Assembly: GCA_013396915.1 (NCBI GenBank)
Contig: VWZL01002563.1
Span: 124,001 to 188,000, forward strand
DNA length: 64,000 nt
Direction of reading: 5' to 3'
Origin: Stercorarius parasiticus
Taxonomy: Eukaryota; Chordata; Aves; Charadriiformes; Stercorariidae
The notes below the pieces were generated by a model. That model was not told the DNA's origin. It did not search any database and saw only the letters and a program-made list of their open reading frames with translations. Below are positions 57,519 to 64,000 of this stretch, piece after piece. The position numbers and the translations under genes are program-made. Within the stretch, counting starts at the first letter, position 1. Every line of letters begins with the position of its first letter.

Positions 57519-60500
57519 AAAAAAAAAAGTCAAAGTTTCTATGCAGAAAGCTAAGTGACCATTTAGATGATGTGGTATCTAATTAATGTTGTTAAAGCAA
57601 AAGCAACGCAGAATGGTAGGTAAGTGGTGAAATGAAATGAAGCCAGTTTTGTGAAAATCTCTTCTGATGCTACAGCAGAGGTCATTAAAACGTCAGTAAA
57701 ATGTGTGATATGTAGAGATAAAGAATAGTGAATATCCCATGGTATATAAAATCAATGGTTTGAGCTTATCTGTGATTCTTTGAAATCGCATCTCAGAAAA
57801 GGGGCATTGTAGTTTTAGGAAAACCTCATGGACAAAAAAAAAATGGTTAGGGATCTGAAAAAATAGACATGAAACAAAAGAACCTCGGATTTTTTATTGC
57901 ATCAAAAAGGAGGTCTTTTTATTTAAAAATACTATGTTGGGTAAGAATAATACCCAGCATTATGATAGATGTTCCTAAAAACATCTATCTATCTAAAAAT
58001 CCAGATATCAAGATCTAAACCAGTTGCTAATTTAAAAAGACTATTTCAAATCAGACCATAGGTTAGCCATTGTCTGACTACTGTTCCTGGGTTGTTTTTT
58101 CTGTCTGTCTTGCCGTCTTGCTGTCTTTCTTCTCCTAAAGCATCCTGTGCTGGCATCAGCATAGGGTACTGATGTGGATGAACCATAGATCTGATCTGGT
58201 ACAACAGTTTCTACAGCACTACATTCTGTTTCTTAGAAAATCAGACCTTTCTTTTAAATAGTTGTGAATGGAGGCTTAAAACTGGCTAAAAACACATAAT
58301 GGTTAGACCATTACTTTTTGTTTTTGTATGAACAGTGTGACAGTTTGCACATGGCACAGATGGGAATGAGTTGTCTTTTCTTCCTTTCTCCTCCATCCTT
58401 CTAGCTTTCTGAAATGAGGCTTTTAGTGTCTGCCATATAACAACTTTATGTTTCTGTATAAATGCAGTGGTAGTCTGGTTTCCCACAGAAAGATTTTCTT
58501 AATGCCTTTTAAGATCTCTGATGTTGTTTTATCCTTACAGTAGCTGGTAGGTGTTCTTATGAAGGCTAAAATCGTAGGAAAGTAATTTAAGGAATTCTGA
58601 CACTAAATTAGGATGACTGACATTAAATGTACCATGCATTTAGTAATGAAGAATACTGGTAAATCGGTAAGCTTTTTAAGGCAGGGTAGAGATGTGAAGT
58701 AGGAAATACCCTTTCTCTTACCCTCTTGGTTTGTTTCAGGTCAATTATTTAAATAGTGTTAGTCTCTACAATTTTTGCTGTTGGAGTCTAAATATGCTGC
58801 TGTCTGAATATATTAATGAGTATAAGTTTTATAAATGTCATTTAATCTGGGCACAAATGTGAATATATTTACTTACATCATAAGACACATAGCTGCCTAA
58901 ATTCCCAAATAAGTGGAGTAAATTTCTGCAAGTTTATCTAGAGAGGTGGATGATACTGTGACGTCAGTCAGTGCATCAAGATCTCTATTCCTCTGTCTTC
59001 ACTTTATTTGGCTTGTGTTTTGAGTTAATCCCTGAGTCCCACAGCATGGCTTTTTTTCTGTTAACTCATGGATCAGAGAAAGGTTTTGTAACTATTGTGA
59101 GGTCTGAATTTTGAGATCTCAGTGGTAAAGGATGCTCTGTATGAAAGGTGGTGTCATGGAGTCTGAGGTCAAGATGAACCACTATCACAACAGCCAAATT
59201 TCACAATGTGCTTAAGCGGTTTTTTTATGTATTTTTTCCACCAAGTCATGCTAACATGCATGCTGAACCTTTTTAAGCATACAGTCTAGGTTTCATTTCT
59301 TTTACTGAGACTCTGGCACCTGCTTGCTTAAAAGAGTGTATTCATGAAGAGACCCAACAGATCAGTCACGTGCTCACTTACCTGTGTTTTTGTTAGGCTT
59401 GCTTATGTGCTTAAATTTAAGCAGGGACATGGGGACGCTCAAGGCTTTACACATATTTGCTCTGAAGAAGGAGCTGTTATCCTAAACCTAAAATATATAG
59501 ATCACCACACAAATCATTGGGAAAACATGGGATTGCTATTATTTAATATTTAATGGAATTTTCACAAACGTGGTATTCTCAGTATCATCACTAAACAGTG
59601 TGAATAAAACAGTTCATTTTTCATATGAAACAATTTATAGCTTCTGTTGCAAGAATAGAGCTAAAAGATAATGATAAAACCTCAGACAAGTATATCATTC
59701 CTAACTATATGAATTACTAGTGGCTGATATATCTTTCACAGAGACATATTACAGACCAAAAAAATTATTCAGCATACATGTGATCATATGAATTTATCTG
59801 CATTAGCATATTAAATGAAAAAAATCTATTAATGTCAGTGATATTGATAAAACGGATTTTAAAAATAATATATAAGACAAGCCGTATAAAAGTGGTCAAG
59901 TCTAAACATGTGCCCTTGCACCTTTGTGTTTTATTCTCTTCTTCATTTAGCAAGTAACAATGTTGTTAAGGATGCTTCTGTCAGTCATAAACTGCAGTTT
60001 ACAATACAAAATGTGCACACAGCTCAAATGAAATGGCTGCAGAGATATTTGAATATCCTGTCCTTTTAATAGGGTGGTGTGAGTATTCCATTAGTTCAGT
60101 AGGAGGCTATGGTATTTATTTTTTTCTTTTGACAGAAATATTTTTGAAGGACTTCTGGTTAAAATGTTGGCATTTAAATAGTTTCTAGCTAATGTTTGAA
60201 GAGTCTCAGGCTGAATCAGACTTGATGGAGAGGATCGGATTAGGCCAGAGCCAGGATCCTGTTTTTTGTGGAAAGAGGAAAAACACATAATGTGCATTAG
60301 TATGTAGCAGTACTTGTAGTATACTTCTGTAATTAACTTAAGGAATGTAACCAAGCTGGTATAGGTCAATTTAGTCCTTAATGGGACTATCAGAATTTTC
60401 TGAGTGCAGCAAAATTGTCAGGTGACCCCAAGTTTGTGACAGATGCGTTTCATATCTGCAGTTTTCTCCATTCCTGATACCGTTATGGAAGAAAGTTTCC

Positions 60501-60730
60501 ATAATATATAGCTGTGTCTGTGAAAGTTTGTTTCTGTTTGTGTTAATTTTTCCTGTGGCGCCTATGATAGCTGTGGTGAGCTTACCCTAACAGCTCTTTC
60601 ACTGCTTATCAGTCTGGCCTCCCTGCACGGTCTCCACCTCCTTTGCTTTGCTCCCTTCCTCTTCCCCTCCCATCGCTCCCCACCTTTCACTGTTCTTCCA
60701 TCTGCTCTTTACATTACTTTATTTTCCAGT

Positions 60731-60822
60731 TATAGAATCATAGAATGGTTTATGTTGGAAGGGACCTTAAAGATCATCTAGTTCCAACCCCCCTGCCATG
60801 GGCAGGGACGCCTGCCACACCA
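60731..60822 (-). mobile_element. CR1 LINE 3'-end fragment, reverse orientation
   Basis: The plus strand reads TATAGAATCATAGAATGGTT and GGAAGGGACCTTAAAGATCA, followed by TCTAGTTCCAACC, the reverse complement of a CR1 3' terminus. It is about 90 bp long and non-coding. Confidence 0.95.
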
Positions 60823-63800
60823 TCCCATTCTCTGATGCTTTTCCTTGGGTCCCCGTGACACTTCATTCATTTTATCTCATTTCATCTGTTTTCTTTCCGT
60901 GCCATTTGTTGGTCTTTCCTCAAGTAATCCTTTCTGTCTGGCACTGATTCACCAGGATCTAAAGGTCTGGGTTCAACCCATTCTTCTGCCTCAGTTTTCC
61001 TGTTTGGTGTTGGGCAATTGCTTGGGCCTAGATACATTCTGAAGTCAGTGAAGCATCTACATGGAGAGAAATGTGTGTAACAGGAGGCAGTTCAGCCCTC
61101 CTAAGCTGTTTCCACCTCTCTGAAACTTCCTCCATGTGGCTCAAGGGTATGTCAGAGAGCAGCTGTGGAAATGCTTGGTTTGCGAAGGCTCTTGTGGAGT
61201 GGCTGTATAGGGTCAGAGGTGGTGAATAGGAAGACAAAAGCTCTTCTAGCTTACTTCTCCACCTAGTTATCACAAGCCTTTTTCTTTAATCATCTTGGGA
61301 GCAGAGAGGATGTGCCATTCTCGTTTGGCTATTTTTCTCCTACTTTTGTACTCAGCCCTGTGTAGCTTTGCAACAGGTGGTGACACGTGCTGCGGTTTTG
61401 AAGAGTAGACTTGTCAAAAGGTTGCATCAGCTGTATAACAGGCATCTCTATAAAGTAACTTCATAGCTTGAAAAGTTTTATTTAGACTTTATTCAAGTCA
61501 TAATTCATAGCTTTGTAGCTTTCTTTTGGTGTGCTTTATAGCTCCAAGTCATTATATGAGTGTGAAATATAACTTTTTTCTGACTAAGACAAAGCTATGC
61601 TTTTGAATGTATCCATTAAACATATGTCCTGATGCTCTTTAAAAAGTTCTTGTGTGTACTTTCGATGGCTGATTTATGGGCTATGACTTTTTAAAACAAA
61701 AGTAGTTTTCTGTGCAATTGCAGGGTACTTTGTATTAAAATAATGGAAGTGTGACAAAAACTCAACAGAGCAAAGAATATTGGTTTTTTGCATTTTAAGT
61801 ATTCATTACAAGTTAACGTGACTGCTGTGCTACAACTGTGGAACAAGAATATTTAATTCAGTTAAAAGGAAAGAAAACCAACAGGCAAACTCTGGCCAAT
61901 TTTTTTTTTTTTTTAAATAGAGAACCGTTGTTTAATTTTTAACCAAAAAGCTTCATTTAAATTAATGTTTAAAGATACTGAGCCTCTGGGTTTCAGAATA
62001 CAAATAAGTGACCATGGCTTACACTGGCACCCAGACATGCTGTGTGCGTATTTTTACTTATCGTGTGCTTATACACTTCATTTACATGCATGCTGATGAC
62101 CCATTGTGCTCCCATTCGGGTGTGAAAGGAGCTTATACTGCTGGGACAGTGTTAGGATCCAGAGGGCAGATGAAGGGTACGTGCCCTTTTCTAAGGGTGC
62201 TGTTTTTCTTCACCTGTTCTTTTCAGAACTTCTTCACATACCGAAGACCTGCGTTAACGTCCAGTCCGATCTGAAAGGGCAAAATATAGGCTGTTGTTCT
62301 GTGTATTAGTGGAAACTCTTCCCCTTCTCCTAACGTGCATGCTTTTAGTGCTCTGAAATGTCTCCCTGTCAATAGGATCTCTCCCTCACTCTGTCCCGGT
62401 TTGTCACCTTGTCTCTGGGTGAGATGGACTCCTGCAGCGGTTGTGTGACTAGTGAGACTGATGTGGGTGGTAAAAGTACCTTAAAAGCTGGTAATGGGGG
62501 TGGTTTATTCTGTATTAAGGCCCTCCTGTTTCACCTGGAGATGACTGTATGAGATGCAGCTTCCCTCTTAGGCAGGCAACTGGTACCATACAGTCAATTG
62601 GCTGTAGTATTTCAGGTAGACTCGGTCAGCAGAAAGGAGTATTGCAGCTTTCTTCCCAGTTTGCTTATGTCTTTTGAAAACTGCTTCAAACATATGTTTG
62701 AGAAACAGAAATTGAGAGAGAAATGTGGAATGGTGCTTTTGTTCTCTTCCTACCTTTGCCCATAAATGCCAAGCTGTAAGCTCTACGCTTGTGGGGTGAA
62801 GAGGGAAAGTAAGAGCAGGCACAAGCATGCCAGACTCCTCAGCACGTCCATTGTCAGTCTGCATTACTGGCTGTCAGACAAAGTGCTGGTCAGGCTAATA
62901 GCATTCAAACTCTGCATAGCAAAAACTGGAAGAGGATTATTTGCAAAGACTCCAGCTGTAGTGCACTTAGCCTCACCTTTGCCTTGTCCATTCAGAAGGC
63001 ATGAACAGAAGTTGAGAAAGGGCTGTTTATTTGGCGAGGCTGTTTGTTTCAATCTGTTTCCTCATGGCAACAAGAAAGATGCAGCAAATCCTAAAGGTTT
63101 CTTGACTGGGGTACACTTTCAGATCCCAGCTGCTCCATGAAACTTGTTGAGGGCAAGATGCATCTTGCCTACCTTCCACTGTATGAGAGTTAGAGGATTC
63201 ATTCAAGCTGGGCTTCCAGGTTGCACCTGTCAAGGAGAGACAAGTCTGCCTGGAGATGTCCATTCTCTCAGTTGATAGTGAAATTAGAAATCTAGTTTAG
63301 ACCAGATGCTGAAGTATTGGATGTATCATGTATGTAATTCCTACCTTGAATTATGGCACTTTCAGTGTCATTTTAGAGTGAGGAGTCTTATTCTGAAACG
63401 GAGATGTATTTTTGGTGGAGAGCTAGAAGCCAGCTGCAGGAACACAGTGATAATGATTGCTCCCAGGTACTGTTTTGATCAGTATAGCTCCACTGTTTAC
63501 TCTGAAGGCTCACTGGAGTTCCTCAGCTGGCTTTGCAGTTTTATTCCAAAAAATTCCTTCAAATTCAAAGGTTTTGGATTGGGTAAAGTAAGCACTTATC
63601 ACCATCGTACAGTTTTTATTTTATTTTTTCCTGACGCACAGTGAAGAAGACTCTTAGCATTTTAGTTGGCTGCATTTGGCTGTCACTGATGTGGGATTAA
63701 TTTATTTTAACCTGAAATCAAAGAACTGCACAGTGAGTTTACACATGCACATTTTGGAGGGTGTGGAAATAGATAAAAAGAAAATATTCATAGTAGAAAA

Positions 63801-64000
63801 TGTATCCCATGTTCTTTGCTGTCCTTTTCCCTGCCAATTTAGCTGTTATGTGGAATCTTCTGGTTTTGAGTGCCAGACTGTTTTAAAGTGATTGTTTCCT
63901 GGGACTTAACATCTGAAGAATTATGCTCATAGCTTATTTGAAGCTTAACCTAATCTTCCAACAGAGTTTAGTTGGGCTAGCCGTGTATTTACTTTGAATG

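Larger units (their letters stand above)
51250..64000 (+). other. DCDC2 intron 7 and beyond (gene continues past the window)
   Basis: At least 12.7 kb without a confidently recognised exon. It contains a CR1 scrap (60731-60822), an N gap (57478-57518), a TTTA repeat (53905-53924) and one speculative exon (55346-55400). The acidic C-terminal exons known from mammals are expected to the right. Confidence 0.75.

Overview
This window is vertebrate nuclear DNA, most likely from a bird. The coding sequence is split into short exons with GT/AG splice sites. The dispersed repeats are CR1-type LINE 3' fragments ending in the ATTCTATGATTCT motif, there are CpG islands at promoters, and introns are much shorter than in mammals. 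Two conserved genes are recognised, arranged head to head as on human 6p22: MRS2 on the minus strand and DCDC2 on the plus strand. Both run off the window.

Left part (1-11083, minus): ten coding exons of MRS2, the mitochondrial inner-membrane Mg2+ channel, from the end of the transit region to near the C terminus. All ten join in phase. The GMN selectivity motif and both membrane helices are present. The C terminus lies left of base 1. Exon 1 (start codon and transit peptide) could not be fixed. One candidate is a phase-compatible donor in the 18 kb CpG island; the other location is a smaller CpG island at 11.2-11.6 kb that contains an N.

Middle (about 18.06-19.26 kb): a large CpG island that carries the DCDC2 promoter and first coding exon, and possibly MRS2 exon 1, which would make it a bidirectional promoter.

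Right part (19180-64000, plus): seven coding exons of DCDC2 (doublecortin domain-containing 2, a microtubule and cilium protein), giving 319 codons that cover both doublecortin domains and the start of the disordered tail. The last 150 or so residues expected from mammals lie beyond, apart from one speculative exon at 55346-55400. Introns hold CR1 fragments, a 420-bp T/G tract, a GGAA-rich (minus strand) tract in intron 2 and A/T-rich simple repeats.

The most interesting novelty candidate is a 15-nt, frame-preserving microexon in DCDC2 intron 2 (36552-36566). It has a long T tract, a TGC just before the acceptor and a perfect GTAAGT donor. No RNA gene, CRISPR array or intact mobile element was found. 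Long open frames outside the exons are chance frames or low-complexity artefacts.
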